Source of the DNA: Opisthorchis felineus
Lineage: Eukaryota > Platyhelminthes > Trematoda > Opisthorchiida > Opisthorchiidae
DNA: 64,000 nt
Direction of reading: 5' to 3'
Assembly (NCBI GenBank): GCA_004794785.1
Contig: SJOL01008860.1
Location: forward strand, 201,342-265,341
In this document: piece after piece, positions 35,401-46,545 of the stretch
How positions within the stretch are numbered: position 1 is the stretch's first letter
Layout of the letters: every line of letters begins with the position of its first letter
The notes under the pieces: generated by a model
The model's database searches: none
What the model was told of the DNA's origin: nothing
Seen by the model: the letters and a program-made list of their open reading frames with translations, nothing else
Position numbers and translations under genes: made by a program

Positions 35401-38246
35401 CTTTCACCCCCGGATAAAAAAACTGCCCAATACAGCAATCTGATTGGTTCCGTTCAGCTCTAAACGTGTGATATGAGCTGAGCTTGAGATAGTTGAGTCT
35501 GATATCAGTGAGTGTTAGCAACAGTAGGCAAGACGGTAAAGCCCTCCAACAAGGGTTATCCATCCTGAATTTTCCATGATTTCGTGCTTGAAATCCTCAA
35601 ATGAACTAAGAATACCTGGTTAACTCTCGAACAAAATATTGAACTTCATTCCGTCAGATATTCCCCCAATGCGAAATGCACAGCATGAAAGAACGATTCA
35701 CATTATTTTCTACACTAGGCACGTATCTTAAATGCATTGATATATCACAGTAAAACGCCACTGCTTGAGAGGCCTGTTATCATCACAAGCAGTACCGCCA
35801 AGGTTGGCCATCCTCTCTAGGCTTGGGAAAGCTGACAGCATCGCAGCTCACCAACTTCTCCCTGGTTGTGTCGCGGCTGTACACCGAGTGGGTGCCACTG
35901 ATGGGCGAATTCGCTCTTTGTGCAAAAGTAATTCATCACGACAGCAGATATTTCATATGCATTCTGAAGATTCCTCCGTTAGCTTAGCTCGTTTGCCAAA
36001 TACTCACCTTCAATATCACTCTTCCTTTATTCTCTGGGTGCGTATACTTTGGATTCGAAGGCTTTTTGTGTGTGCACGCCTAAGCTTATGTCTTCCGTTT
36101 CCTACTTTTCATTTTCAGGCGGAAACGCCGCAACTTCAGTAAAGAAGCCACAGAAGTGCTCAATGAATATTTCTACTCCCACTTGGCTAACCCCTATCCG
36201 TCTGAAGAGGCCAAGGAGGAATTGGCCAAGAAGTGCGGCATCACTGTTTCCCAGGTACATAATGCAAGGATCCCAAGTGGCACGGATCTAGTGGAAATAG
36301 TGGTTAAATCTACCACAGTTTTTTTGTTTATCGACAGATGATGGAGATTAGAGACAATCACGTATTAAAGATGATAATTTGTATCAACTCTGTTTAGAAC
36401 AGCTAGAACTGACTGCCAAATTTGTGAACCCATAAGTGGAACTCCAAGGCTGTCCACGAAATATTATGAGATTTTATTTTTTGGAGGAAAAATCACAAGA
36501 TACATGGTGTCCAACATCTGGGGCTGAAAGGATTTTCGTCAAATATCTATCGAGTCGAAGGAATTTGATGGCACTGGGTGTAATCCCCCCTCATTTCAGG
36601 TTACAGCTGCACACACCATCGTGTTGCGATGATGGGTCGAATTTCGACTCGTGTCTGATAGCTACTAGGTCCATCAGCAGTCAAGCACATCTGGCATAGT
36701 CTGGTCAATGACTTCTTATTCCGGTCGTCACTCACTTGTCCAGAGCCAAAGTTTACTCCATGATTGCAGCAAACAAGTAACCCTGTCTAGGACCGAAATT
36801 CCGGAGTATCTTTTTCCATCTCCAGGTTTCCAACTGGTTCGGTAACAAACGTATTCGGTACAAGAAGAACATTGTCAAGGCGCAGGAAGAGGCCAACATG
36901 TATGCTGCCGCCACAGCTGCTGCTGCGGCAGCTGCCAGTTCGGTGAATTCAGGTCCAGGTGGTCCAACTTCCGGAGATGATGTGAGTTTTTTTCCTCCTG
37001 TTTCATGGATCAATGTTCGAGATGCGTAATTTTGCGTTTTCTGGTGAAGTTTGTGGCACGTAGAACCACACAACTGTATTGCGCTTTGATGTAGTATGTG
37101 TATGTAAATATGATGTTTCCTACGTGGTCGACCGTTTCTGATACATTTAAAAAGCTTCCATCAGATCCTGAGTTGCCAAAAGCCTCAGTGATGAGTAGAA
37201 CTATGACCGACACTTAGAGTTAAGAGACAACTATTATCGACCTGACTGCACTGCACAAGGTCACGCACGTGTTACGTTGTTTGCCTTTACAAATTACTCA
37301 ATCTGCTTTATTGGCTTTGGGTAAGCTTATATGCCCTTCATCCCGTTTCTTGATGAGGTTAACCTTTTCATGTACGTCACCGGCGTGTGATTGGATGGGA
37401 CAGAATCAGGCTACATATTCGAAAGGACTTGGATAAACAGTTGAATGTGGATCGGACGATACTTAGGACGATCTTACAATTATGTACATATTACGTACTA
37501 CCCCTGATAGTCCACCTGACCGGCTCAGCCTTAGTTCATTCTTTGCGGAGGTTGGTCAACGCTCCACGCAGTCAGATCTTCATGGGTCGTTGCATTCGCA
37601 CTCCACTAATTTCGAAATCCTAGCAACACTCCTCAATGCTTGTCCAGATGGTTGTACGTGGTTGTACGCGCATTTTCATGTTCTTCGTCAGCTTATGGAA
37701 TTGCTCTCTTGGAAGCGGCGCGGTGAGACTTCGAATTTTGCCGACAGAAAATGAACTTTAGACCCAATACTACTCGTTTTGGTGGAGTAACTTAATTTTG
37801 TTGTCAAAATCGTTCTCTCTCCTCATGCCTATCGGAGTGCCGTAGCGACATGGAAGACCGATTAATCCGTTCTGTAAACAGCCGCACCGTTACTTCTCGA
37901 AATATAAAGAGTCAGTGTGAAAGCCATATTAATATCCTTTTTTATTCATCTACAAGCACCATGTCATAACAACCTCAATGGTCGTCCAGCTGGGGCAATC
38001 ATTCTCAACCGGCCTAGTCAGGAGAGCTTTAATATGCGGGTAACACCATGTCAGTTGATATCATTGTCATCTCTATTCCAGCATTCCGTTGGCTATGGAC
38101 ATTCTGGGTACGACTATGATGACTCGATGGGCCTCCCGCGAGGTGTTCCTCAACTGTCTTGCACAACTGATCACGACGCTTGGGTAACGGGTGGCATAAC
38201 CCCCGGTTCCCTGGACGAACCAGACCGCAAAAGGAACAAATTATGA
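23207..38246 (+). CDS. pbx: PBX/Extradenticle TALE homeobox gene, seven coding exons, 410 residues
   Basis: Coding exons are 23207-23430, 26089-26162, 26534-26820, 33019-33209, 36119-36254, 36826-36981 and 38082-38246. All introns are GT-AG, every junction keeps frame, and the total is 1233 nt including the stop; human PBX1 has 430 residues. Domains in order: PBC-A from about residue 55 ([18 protein letters not shown]) into [18 protein letters not shown], a Gly-rich linker, PBC-B ([17 protein letters not shown] to [13 protein letters not shown]), and the homeodomain at about 259-320. The homeodomain has the TALE loop PYPSEEAK (284-291) and helix 3 NWFGNKRIR, with Asn311 as the DNA-contacting residue 51. 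A polyalanine run follows. PBX proteins act in the nucleus as Hox cofactors, using PBC regions to bind Meis/Prep partners. The first six exons are secure; the last is less conserved and rests on frame and splice signals. Confidence 0.96.
23915..23990 (+). repeat. Second copy of the hairpin-bearing repeat found in the nested insertion
   Basis: It matches 14095-14165 closely: CTCATTTGCAAAC, ATTTGGTTTTG, GAGACTCACCTG, then TGAATCTCTCGTTT. It contains a perfect palindrome (AAACCAATTTGGTTT with a one-base centre) and the GAGA/TCTC stem with base changes that largely keep pairing. Confidence 0.7.
24336..24389. repeat. 54-bp near-perfect palindrome in pbx intron 1
   Basis: Two 26-nt arms (24336-24361 and 24364-24389) are separated by only GA and differ at two positions. 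The centre reads GACACCCCGAGGGGTGTC and the outer ends CAAAACTCCTG / CAGGAGTTTTG. As RNA it would form a very stable hairpin. It does not contain a hammerhead core. Confidence 0.85.
26089..26162 (+). CDS. pbx: pbx coding exon 2
   Basis: A 74-nt exon encoding [18 protein letters not shown] and EIKEKT, which aligns with the PBC-A segment of vertebrate PBX. Acceptor CTGCAG ends at 26088; donor GTGAGT starts at 26163. It begins with the last base of codon 75 and ends with the first base of codon 100. Confidence 0.95.
26534..26820 (+). CDS. pbx: pbx coding exon 3
   Basis: Encodes residues 100-195: [20 protein letters not shown], a long Gly/Ala-rich linker, and the start of PBC-B ([25 protein letters not shown]). 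Acceptor CTATATAG ends at 26533; donor GTAAGT starts at 26821, in phase 0. Confidence 0.96.
28425..28785 (-). repeat. Unnamed repeat, inverted partner of 29885-30210
   Basis: The reverse complement aligns with 29885-30210 over about 340 bp. Long shared blocks include CATAACAGCTAGTGTGACAG, TCATCAAACGCTTGTCCGTC and AAGTATCTGCTAA; the best 140 bp are roughly 85% identical. This copy has about 36 bp that the other lacks. No protein-coding motif was recognised. Confidence 0.75.
29885..30210 (+). repeat. Unnamed repeat, + strand copy
   Basis: Partner of 28425-28785 in opposite orientation, about 1.1 kb away. Just upstream (29862-29893) is a short direct duplication of GAGTAATTG. The family is unidentified; a DNA transposon or SINE are both possible. 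Confidence 0.75.
32172..32340 (+). repeat. tRNA-derived SINE, copy 6 (internally shortened)
   Basis: The B box (GGTTCGAATCC) is perfect and the body is clear (CTGTCTAGGCTTGGG, GGGTGTTACTGCT). The A box is degraded and about 20 bp between the boxes are missing. It lies in pbx intron 3. Confidence 0.85.
32460..32660 (+). mobile_element. RTE-class scrap in pbx intron 3
   Basis: One frame reads [20 protein letters not shown] followed by [20 protein letters not shown], matching the RTE block after the catalytic YADD (typically YLGS.IS.DGS...DE...R). Only about 65 codons remain. Confidence 0.65.
33019..33209 (+). CDS. pbx: pbx coding exon 4
   Basis: Residues 196-258 plus two bases: the highly conserved end of PBC-B ([50 protein letters not shown]). 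Acceptor ACATAG ends at 33018; donor GTAGGT starts at 33210. Confidence 0.97.
34569..34795. mobile_element. Foldback element with two hammerhead-like arms and 13-bp target-site duplication
   Basis: AACTTCAAGGTGT at 34569-34581 is repeated exactly at 34783-34795. Between them, arms 34582-34658 and 34668-34744 (77 nt each) are inverted copies with four mismatches and a 9-nt loop; a 38-bp tail follows. Each arm carries CTGACGA, a 6-bp stem II, and the GAAAC position. On the - strand the core is intact (CUGACGA from 34657-34651, GAAAC from 34631-34627) and is followed by a GUU cleavage triplet; a stem I of about 7 bp can form with one bulge. On the + strand arm GAAAC has become GGAAC (34695-34699). 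The layout suggests a truncated Penelope-like element reduced to inverted terminal repeats. Confidence 0.8.
34590..34670 (-). ncRNA. Hammerhead ribozyme candidate (minimal type)
   Basis: Reading the - strand: a G-rich 5' stem I strand (about 34665-34658), CTGACGA, stem II TGTCACC/GGTGAT with a 6-nt loop, GAAAC, then GTT as the predicted cleavage triplet, and TGCAATCC as the 3' stem I strand. Stem III is minimal, as reported for hammerheads in Penelope-like elements. Self-cleavage is inferred from the motif only. Confidence 0.62.
35799..35912 (+). repeat. Degraded SINE fragment
   Basis: CCTCTCTAGGCTTGGGAAA, CTGACAGCATC and the ACACCGAGTGGGTGCCACTG region resemble the SINE body, without the tRNA-like head. 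Confidence 0.5.
36119..36254 (+). CDS. pbx: pbx coding exon 5 (homeodomain N-terminal part)
   Basis: Residues 259-304, [19 protein letters not shown] through CGITVSQ, including the three-residue-loop-extension signature PYP. Acceptor TTTCAG ends at 36118; donor GTACAT starts at 36255. The intron falls between helices 2 and 3. Confidence 0.97.
36255..36825. other. pbx intron 5
   Basis: A 571-bp intron without a recognisable element. Confidence 0.8.
36826..36981 (+). CDS. pbx: pbx coding exon 6 (homeodomain helix 3 and polyalanine)
   Basis: Residues 305-356: [16 protein letters not shown], then [19 protein letters not shown] and [15 protein letters not shown]. Acceptor CTCCAG ends at 36825; donor GTGAGT starts at 36982, in phase 0. 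Confidence 0.97.
36982..38081. other. pbx intron 6
   Basis: 1.1 kb. An additional short exon cannot be excluded, but none with conserved PBX sequence was seen. Confidence 0.6.
38082..38246 (+). CDS. pbx: pbx terminal coding exon 7 (probable)
   Basis: Acceptor CTATTCCAG ends at 38081 and the following 54 codons stay open in the phase required by exon 6, ending in TGA at 38244-38246. The peptide is Gly/Tyr/Asp-rich ([18 protein letters not shown]) and ends [19 protein letters not shown]-termini are poorly conserved, so this exon rests on frame, splice signal and position rather than on similarity. Confidence 0.65.
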   Translation, partial: HSVGYGHSGYDYDDSMGLPRGVPQLSCTTDHDAWVTGGITPGSLDEPDRKRNKL

Positions 38247-39378
38247 ACCGCGTCGTGTTTTAATTTTTCTCTGTTTTACCTGACCGTCTATGGGAGTAAC
38301 TTATGACGCTGACTTTTTCGGCTGTTGCCGCTTCACTACTAGGTGTCCTTTTTGTTCGTGGTTTTTTCTAACTTATCCTATGCGTGTTTCCGATCAACCA
38401 TGACGTTCTCAAATGCCTCCTCACCACTTTTACATCGGAAACTCTTTCTCCGTACTTCTCATATTTTTCTCTGACTTTGTCTCACACTGTCGCCCACATC
38501 CCGCGCACCTCGTAAACTTGCGTCCTTCTGGTGCTTGTCCGCTAGGTGCGATTCGCATTTCAGCAATCTCTCCTTGCCACGCAACGCAGCTGTTTTGGTT
38601 CTCAGCTTCCCCCCACGCGCTTGCATCACTCGTATCGATTCGATGATTTTGTCTTATCCCATCGTATGTCTTTTTATCTCCGTTTCATGGCTTATCACAT
38701 CGGTCTTAATCTCCCACACACACATTGTAATTTCCCACAGCTAGTAAAGCACACTTAACTCACACAAAGCGCTTTTTTATGTTATTCTAAATTTGCAGTC
38801 AACGATGTTTGTGTGTGACAAGATGAATATGGGCTTCCCTCTGCTGAGGCGGCTACTACGGGTCTTTCCTACTTACGACCAACAAAGGCAACCAGCGAGC
38901 TTCTTGTTGGGTAGAAATCTCTTCTTTGATCGGTCTTTCTTGTAAAGGCTGTCTTTAATATGACCTGGTGGCTGCGTCTATCGAGAGCGAGAGTAGGCTA
39001 TTGGGGTTTATGCAGTGCGATGGAAGTTGATGGCCTTCTAATTCTTCGTAAAAGGTGGAATTTAGCACTGCGATTGATTGTCAATCCTTTCTGTATCCGA
39101 GTTAGACAACTTCGTTGAATTACCGCGACCGGTAATGTTACAAGTTTCTCTGACGGTTTGGCGATGATGACAGTGGGGCTTCAAAATAGATACGTGCCCG
39201 TAGAAAAAAACATTCTTCCCTTCAGCGGAACAGTTCCGAGCTTCAAGCGATGGGAGATCACCCATTTCGTTGTACGTTGATTATCCTCGAGGGGAGGATT
39301 TCAAAAGACGGCTGATTTTATTTTGGCTGGTGCGTACTTTTTTATGGGCTCTTCAGGGAGGACTCTGAAGGATTACTG
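38247..39378. other. Downstream of pbx: probable 3' untranslated and intergenic sequence
   Basis: T/C-rich from 38250 to 38760; no clear AATAAA and no recognised gene before the second gap. Confidence 0.4.
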
Positions 39379-39685
39379 NNNNNNNNNNNNNNNNNNNNNN
39401 NNNNNNNNNNNNNNNNNNNNNNNNNNNNNNNNNNNNNNNNNNNNNNNNNNNNNNNNNNNNNNNNNNNNNNNNNNNNNNNNNNNNNNNNNNNNNNNNNNNN
39501 NNNNNNNNNNNNNNNNNNNNNNNNNNNNNNNNNNNNNNNNNNNNNNNNNNNNNNNNNNNNNNNNNNNNNNNNNNNNNNNNNNNNNNNNNNNNNNNNNNNN
39601 NNNNNNNNNNNNNNNNNNNNNNNNNNNNNNNNNNNNNNNNNNNNNNNNNNNNNNNNNNNNNNNNNNNNNNNNNNNNNNNNNNNNN
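39379..39685. other. Assembly gap (N run)
   Basis: There are 307 unknown bases, flanked on the right by an RTE fragment; a repeat may have caused the gap. Confidence 1.
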
Positions 39686-39835
39686 CCGATTCGAGAAGTA
39701 ATCACCTCCTGCCAGTCCACTAAACAACTACCCTGGTGAACAAATTTATCTACCACGTTGATTGGCCGGTCTGCAAGCACGAGGTTTGGCCGCATAGACC
39801 ATGTTGAACAGTGGAATGTATTCACTAGCCCAGCT
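39686..39835 (-). mobile_element. RTE-class scrap next to the gap
   Basis: On the - strand it encodes STWSMRPNLVLADRPINVVD then KFVHQGSCL and ITSRI, the RTE block that follows the catalytic motif. It continues into the gap. Confidence 0.72.
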
Positions 39836-42800
39836 GTAAACAAAATTGGAATGAGATTAAACAACACAGTTATCAAAACAGCATAACTGCGGTTCGAAAT
39901 TTCCAATGACTTTTGACATTCTGATGAGAAAGGAACTTGTACCTTACAGCCAACACAAGATAAAAGTTGTCCAAGAAATAGCGTGACTAATCCATTATAA
40001 GCGAGATAGACTTCCCGCCATTCGCGATGTTTTGGACAAATGTACCTTCCAGTATCTTACAAAGATGAGGCCTGAAGTCACGGTGGACGAACGGGTGATT
40101 GTTTTCTATGATCTCTGTTCTCCCCGCCAATACCTGTCCAACAAGCCAGATAATTATCGTATAGGAATTTGGGTTGTGTGCGATGCAAAATCCAGCTATT
40201 TCTGCAAAGACGGTTTCTTTAAGAGTTAGGGTACGCTCTTATTTTACACCTTACCCTAAATTTAAACAGCATCGTCTTCGTGGCGTAGCTTGTATGCCTC
40301 CGTGATGGGGCATGACGGAAAGAAGCCAACATCTGATTTGATTCTTCCGGAACTGGAACAAGCGGAAATGTCAGGGTTGTCCTTTGAGAAAAGACACTGA
40401 AACTAGAGCTTCATTCAGCAAGTGCAGAAATTATGTGTAGACCATACACCATGTACTTTCCTCCTTGCGTGTGTCTTGGATCACTTTCTGATTTATCCTC
40501 TATAGTCACGCTCAGGTTTCGTAACTCCGGTTCAATTTAGCTCCACTGTTGAATAAGTGGTTACGAAAGACGTTAAAATTCCCCCTGACCCATGAAGTAG
40601 GTAGCGAGTGAATGGATGCGCTTCGTGTAAAGTATTAAAAATGACAACTTGGTTATTTTCCACTTACTTGCTCCTGTTTAAGGTGATTTGCTTGGGTTTT
40701 GCTAAGCTATATGGGAGTTATCGTGAACAATCAACCAGAATTGGATCCAGTTGTGTTACGTCAACGTTTCTCTTTGTAGGAGGAAGCGTTTCATCATATG
40801 CTTGTTCGAGAGTAAGGTCTAGGGATAGTTATACAGGAATGTTAAAAATTTATCCGAAAACTAAACTAATCATTCATCATCATTCAACAGAGCTGAACAT
40901 TTTGTGCCAGGTGGTTTTATGCTTCTTTGAAGAATGCTCTCAATCAATCGGTGACATCGGTGTTTTTCCTCTCGAATTGACCTGGAACATCTGATAGTTA
41001 GTCCGTTGCTCAGAGGTTGCACAACATGCAGTCCTCGACCGAACTAAATGTTGTAGATGGCTGCTGTGGTTTTTGGAATTCGCCTTCACATTACTCTCGT
41101 TTGAACAATATTCCTCCTCTCCTGGCACAAATATTCCGGTTATTCCACACCAAAGGGGCAAACACTGGACTCGAGTTCATCAGCATTGCATATCCGTGCT
41201 GGAGTCCGAATCCCGGGCATCTGACATGCCAGGCGAGCGTGTTACCGCTACTCCACCAATGCACTCCGACTGGTTTGCCCGACGCCTGGATTTGATCGGT
41301 TGCACCGGTTTGTCTTGGGAAAGGGTCCAGGCAAAACGGCAATCGCATCCTGCTGTCATACCGCGGTGAGAAACAGGTGACTTTCATGTCGTGGTGGTTG
41401 TTATTGAGTCATGTGCCGGTGGGTAACGACAGTGATTGTAAAGCTTACTTACTTAGTGTATACTTTTCACCGAAAGAAACAATGTACCAAAGTCGTAAAC
41501 GGACCACGCCCGGCTGTTATTGCTGAACCCGAATGCATACATTACATGCGGCCGGTGAGGAATGCGGTTTTGATCAAATGGAGCAGTCTCTAGGCGGCAT
41601 CCAGCCCACATGTGGTGCCGGTTGGTCGCCTGAGGACCACAGACTAACTTCACCCATAGCCTGCAGGGGGATAGTCATAGGGAGATTTCCCCGCTTCTTC
41701 CATTCCTCAGAACAAGGGGCATGGATATGATGGCTACCCCCACTAGTGACACGTTTCTGCTTCGCTCTACAGGTTTCCTGCCGCGCTTCTTGAACCGTTG
41801 CAGGTGACAGAAACGTCTTGGTTACCAACTGAAAAAGCGTTTAGCGTTAGGAGGTTGATGCTTTTTACGGGACATTTCCTTTTGCGTTGTTGGAGGTCTT
41901 CTTTTTGTGGGTGAAGATTTTCCAGTTCGCCAAAAATACTTTCGCTTAATAAAGTTATCGCGTACCACCAGTCTGCTTACTTGGGGGTGGATTACGGTTC
42001 ATGGATTTTCTTCTCTTTTATCGAAGGGTTTTCATCTTTTAACTGTTATCCATATGTTCCCGACGGGTGATTTTCTCTTCTGGGCTGAGCGGAGGCCGAT
42101 CCAAAAACCTGATGGTTCGGTACTTAAGCTAGGTTTTTCTTGCATAAGATCCTTGGGTGAATTCGTGGTCTTGCTACGGCATATAACTTATTCTCTGATA
42201 GAAGTAACGGACAATGGGGTGTAAAATTTAAACCCCATTCATGCATCTGTTGGATATGAGAGACCCCTTTCTAAGAAACACGTTGGATAAACTTTCTTCT
42301 CTTACATCCAATAATTTGAATGCAGCATTCCCCGCATCTTCACGTATGCTCGTCTGTGTTTTATGTTTTCCTGTGTCCACTCAATTGGTTTCTTTAGCGT
42401 CATCCCTAACAATCGTGACAGTGGTTTGCCTTACCGCTTATCATTGGTTTGTCAGTTTGTCTCATGCTTGTGAATTATGCTTTGTCCACCCCAATCCCTC
42501 ATACAACCACTTTTAGTCCCGTTCACAGCACAAAGGCCACAATTTCAACGCCCATCTAGGAAAAGCTTTGGAGGACAAAAAAATTTATTCAGTTTTTTTC
42601 AATGTGCATTTTGCGCTTGCAACTATCCTCAGTAATCGAGCAGGAAACTCGAGTTTTCACAGAGTAACACTTAAGCAGAAACAAAATATCATGATACGAA
42701 TGGTCCACAGCTTCATCTGTAGTGTTTTCGATGAATCTGCTGTATGATGCGAAATGGATGCAGTTCTACTCATTCAAAACGATCGAACACACAACGTGCG

Positions 42801-45800
42801 GTCGGCAGTGTTAGGTTAGCTGCTGACAGCTTTTGTTCAGCTTGTACTACGGCATCACTGATGATATGTCTCGTCATAAAGGTCTAAAATCTGCATCCGA
42901 GCGAAGCAAGGTAAAGTCTGTCGTGTCTGTCTGGTGTCAAGAGCAATAAACTCAAGCAACAATGAAATAAATTTTCAAGTGTCCATAGGATGCTGGTTTA
43001 TGCAAGTAACTGGAAACCAGACAATAGCTATCAGTGATGTACGCATATTTGTCGGAAGAACATCCCGGTTATCGGGAAGATACTACACAGGACTAAACAT
43101 GGCGTGTAGTGAATGAGTCAGTCTGCTCGGTGAATAGGCCTGGTAACGGTTGGTTAGAAAATTTTGTGGTGAGATTGAAAATTCAGTGCATAAGAAAATG
43201 AATGGAACGGCAGTAAATAACAAGCTTGGTTTACTAGCTAGATAACAGCTGTTCACAATTCCAATCAGAAGGTATCTCTGACTTAGATGAACGAGCTCTC
43301 TGTGATTTTTCCAAGTGGACTTCGAAAATTCGTAAGTCCTTTCATGACAATACTTCCCCGCAGAGGCTTTCATAAGATTGCTGGCTTCCGTTGTTTAAAA
43401 AAAGAAGCCTTGTTTGGCCTAAATTATGGGTTATATGGAACAACATGGGTGATTAGTAACGTGTGTTGACGCTGGCTCAGTCCCTGCAACAAAGTGCTTG
43501 GAACAAAAGATCGGACAGTACTTGCACTGTTAGGTACTCGCATCAGTTATTCACACGTTGGTTTTAGTCGTGTCGAGAAGTTACTCCTTTTCATGTACAC
43601 CATTGGATGATAGAGGATATCCAGGTTCTGAAACCGGACCCCAGATGCCGTCTTTTTAGATACTTGTTTTGCTTTCTGACTGACAAAGATAACATAAGGG
43701 AGATGTAGGAAATTTGGTTTATCGGATCATTTCGTCAGCATCGGATATAGAAGGAATCAAGTGGTTGTGTTTCGCCTGGCAAACAGCCTGTAGATGGGCC
43801 ATCAGGCATTTCTCTACACTTTACCACGTTTGAATAAATACCGGTTCACAGTTCACAAAGATAAAGAATAAATGGAAGAAATTGTAAAAAAATATTGGTT
43901 GTACGCGACGATTGCCTAAAGTTCGTAGATAGCACACTACCGTTTTCACCCTGTTTGCGGAGTATCCGTTGCGCTTCATCGTACACTGACCTGAGACAAT
44001 CAGTCCCGAATTTGCACTGTCCATTTTATAAATTCTGAAACCGGAGGCTCTGGAAAGTTTCTCAGGTTCTCAACCATGTTGATAATCTTATACATAATGT
44101 GCAGCAAACGGACTGTGTGATGCACATTTCTCAGAAGAAAATGTTTAATGCGAAGGATTTCATCAAGTCTCCAGTTTCAGCGTGCATGTGTTCAAGAATT
44201 TTGGATGAATTATCACCGGAGTCTCTGAAGCAGACGAGCTGACTGGAATTAGGGCAATTTCTGAATGGGAGATTTACGACCCATTGATCACCGTCTGAGA
44301 TCTGGCGATGACATCCAGTTGATGAAGATGAGTTGAAGCCCAAATTTTCTTTTTATACTTGGTGAACCGTAGGTGAAATTTGCCAGTAGATTTACTGGAG
44401 CAGGTAACGAGCCTTCAGCCTCTCGGGACTGGCTACAACCAAAAGAAACACAACAAACCTAGTGTAGCTTAATACTGACCGCACATTGGTCCAATGGCTG
44501 TGACTGTTTTCGAAATTGGTGAATGACGTTGGTAGGTGAGGTCTTTATGCCCCTATTTTATTTCAGCTTTTTTATCAACCGAACCTTTACCCAAGCAATA
44601 CATCGAGGTAAAGAACAGTTTGAATGCTAATGAATCCGTACGGGGAATGGGTAGTGTATTTAACCCCTGACTTTTATCTTACCTGGGATAAATTGAACAT
44701 CATTCACCAACTGAAAACGATTCGGATAACAAGAGTTCAAAAACATGTACTGCAATACGCAAGTGAGAAAGAGTTAATGTCGATGCTTCGGTTCTCGTCC
44801 TTGTTTATCTTCACTTATTCAGAGCTGAAACTGTATAAATTTTGACGTGGTTTGACGTTTTCACTTGGTTTTTGGGGGCGATTACTGAAAATGGTGGCTC
44901 GGAATCCTTGAGTTGCTTGTTAGTATATAACAACCGTTTCCTCTTCAATGGATGGTTACATTAATTGATAAACAGACGGGTCATATTAATCTGCAGCTTT
45001 TACAGCCTGAAACACAAGATGCACTCCAGCTCTTGGGCCCTAGTGTCAAATGAGCTTTACAGCTGGCCTGGAATCGTTTGGTCATCAATCAAGGAAACGC
45101 CATCAGCGTGCTGTTGACACACACGTAAAGCTGAGGTACAGGAATTTGTTTCTCGTACTGGTTAGAAATAGTCAGTTTTGGCGTTGCTAATGAAATGGTT
45201 CGAGTGACTTTTCCTAATGCAGCGCGCTGACTAATGTATGTTTGGGAGACTATCCGCAGAGCAGCGCTGTTTGGGTACTCTTGGTTCAAATAGTGATGTA
45301 GGAAACCTGATTACAAAATATGGAATCCGATACCAGTGGATATCTGGTCCAAACCTCCTTGAGTATGGCTATTATTCTTTAATATCTGCTCTCATTGTTT
45401 ACCGACCTGATTGGCTGGTGGCCGATGCCGATTAAGCGAACAACAGCATTTGAAGCAATGGCCGCAAACCGTGCGCGGTTTGTGCGGATCCGAATGTGGT
45501 ACTGCATGCAAGCCCTATTATAGATGTGGCGGTCTCGATGGTCAAACGCGCAGTGGGTCTGTTCCTTCAGCATTCGGTCGGCCTAAACCTGAAGGCATGG
45601 TGACGAGCACCGGCACCAAATACTTGTTTCCCATTGAAGTACCGGGGTCATTCGGCGATTCCCTTAAGGTTCGGGGCTTTATCATAAATCTCTCCAGTGC
45701 CGTACCAAAGTAACCAGGATCTGCCATTAATTTATCGTTTAGGTTATGATGGATCAACAGAAAATGAGATAAACACCCCTTACTCCAGCTGTTTATGTTT

Positions 45801-46490
45801 GTTAGGATGACCGACGTATGTGTGTTGGCGCCCTATGAAGCTTCCTCTAATATGGTATGCGTTCACGTGTTGTATAACTCCACTTAGTCATTGCTGTACT
45901 CGGGTAATTTCCTTTTCCAATGGCCGCGTTGTTTTAATGAACCGAGATTTGTCATGTCTAGGAAATCCCCACTCCCGCGTAGCCCGTCACTCTCCATTCT
46001 CCTGAAGCCAATCACAGAATTGCAGATTCAATCCACTTGAGTACGTATTGAATGTCCTGTACTGCACTATTCAAAAGGTGTCACTTGAACCCTCATGTAC
46101 TCTCCACTGCTGACTAAGTGAAGTGTCTGGCAGTAGGTATTGTGACGGTTACCTTCTTTCAGTGCTTTCCTTTGAAAAATATTCGCCCTTCTTTGGGACA
46201 GTAGCTTTGATTGTTTGATGAAGAAATTTTTCTTTTTGTGTTTTCTCTCCAGTGTTTAGTTTCACTCCAAAGTACTTCTCACTCTGCGGTAGCCTGTTCA
46301 TTTCACCTGTTCCGTTGCTACCCACATTCCACACAGATATGTCTAGTGGTCTGCTTTTGCACCGTTTTATAGATACCACCTTTTTTAATGTTGACTTTCT
46401 CATTCTATTTGTCCTGACACTGTTCTGTCTCTGTCTACATTCAAGGATTGCAATTCTCAACTTCCTGCCTCTCCGTATCGTTTTAATTGG
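39836..46490. other. 6.6 kb intergenic, no supported gene
   Basis: ORFs of up to about 130 codons are present, but none has a recognisable domain or a convincing exon structure. The exception is the tRNA-like piece at 41196-41263. The section 45440-45720 is visibly more GC-rich and contains a small palindrome around AAACCGTGCGCGGTTT; its nature is unknown. Confidence 0.4.
41196..41263 (-). repeat. tRNA-like sequence, probably a tRNA-derived repeat
   Basis: On the - strand, GGTGGAGTAGCGGTAACACG resembles a D-arm/A box, GCTCGCCTGGCATG an anticodon region, and CCCGGGATTCGGACTCC a T-arm/B box. The acceptor stem does not close well and the D-arm is imperfect, so a functional tRNA is unlikely. It is unlike the main SINE family. 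Confidence 0.45.
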
Positions 46491-46545
46491 AATGTGTGCT
46501 TCAAATTTCTTGCAACGTTGGATTCTCTCCTCACGGACATTAAAA

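Larger units (their letters stand above)
33210..36118. other. pbx intron 4, containing a hammerhead-like foldback element
   Basis: A 2.9-kb intron. Besides the element at 34569-34795 and a degraded SINE piece at 35799-35912, I see nothing identifiable. Confidence 0.75.

Noticed and set aside
45440..45720. GC-rich stretch with a 100-codon ORF and small palindrome
   Set aside because: No domain, start context or splice signals; listed only as unusual composition.
46252..46491. Upstream in-frame extension of the Nudix gene (Leu/Phe/Cys-rich)
   Set aside because: It is open by chance on a T/C-rich stretch, lacks any family similarity, and would place about 80 hydrophobic residues before the conserved domain.
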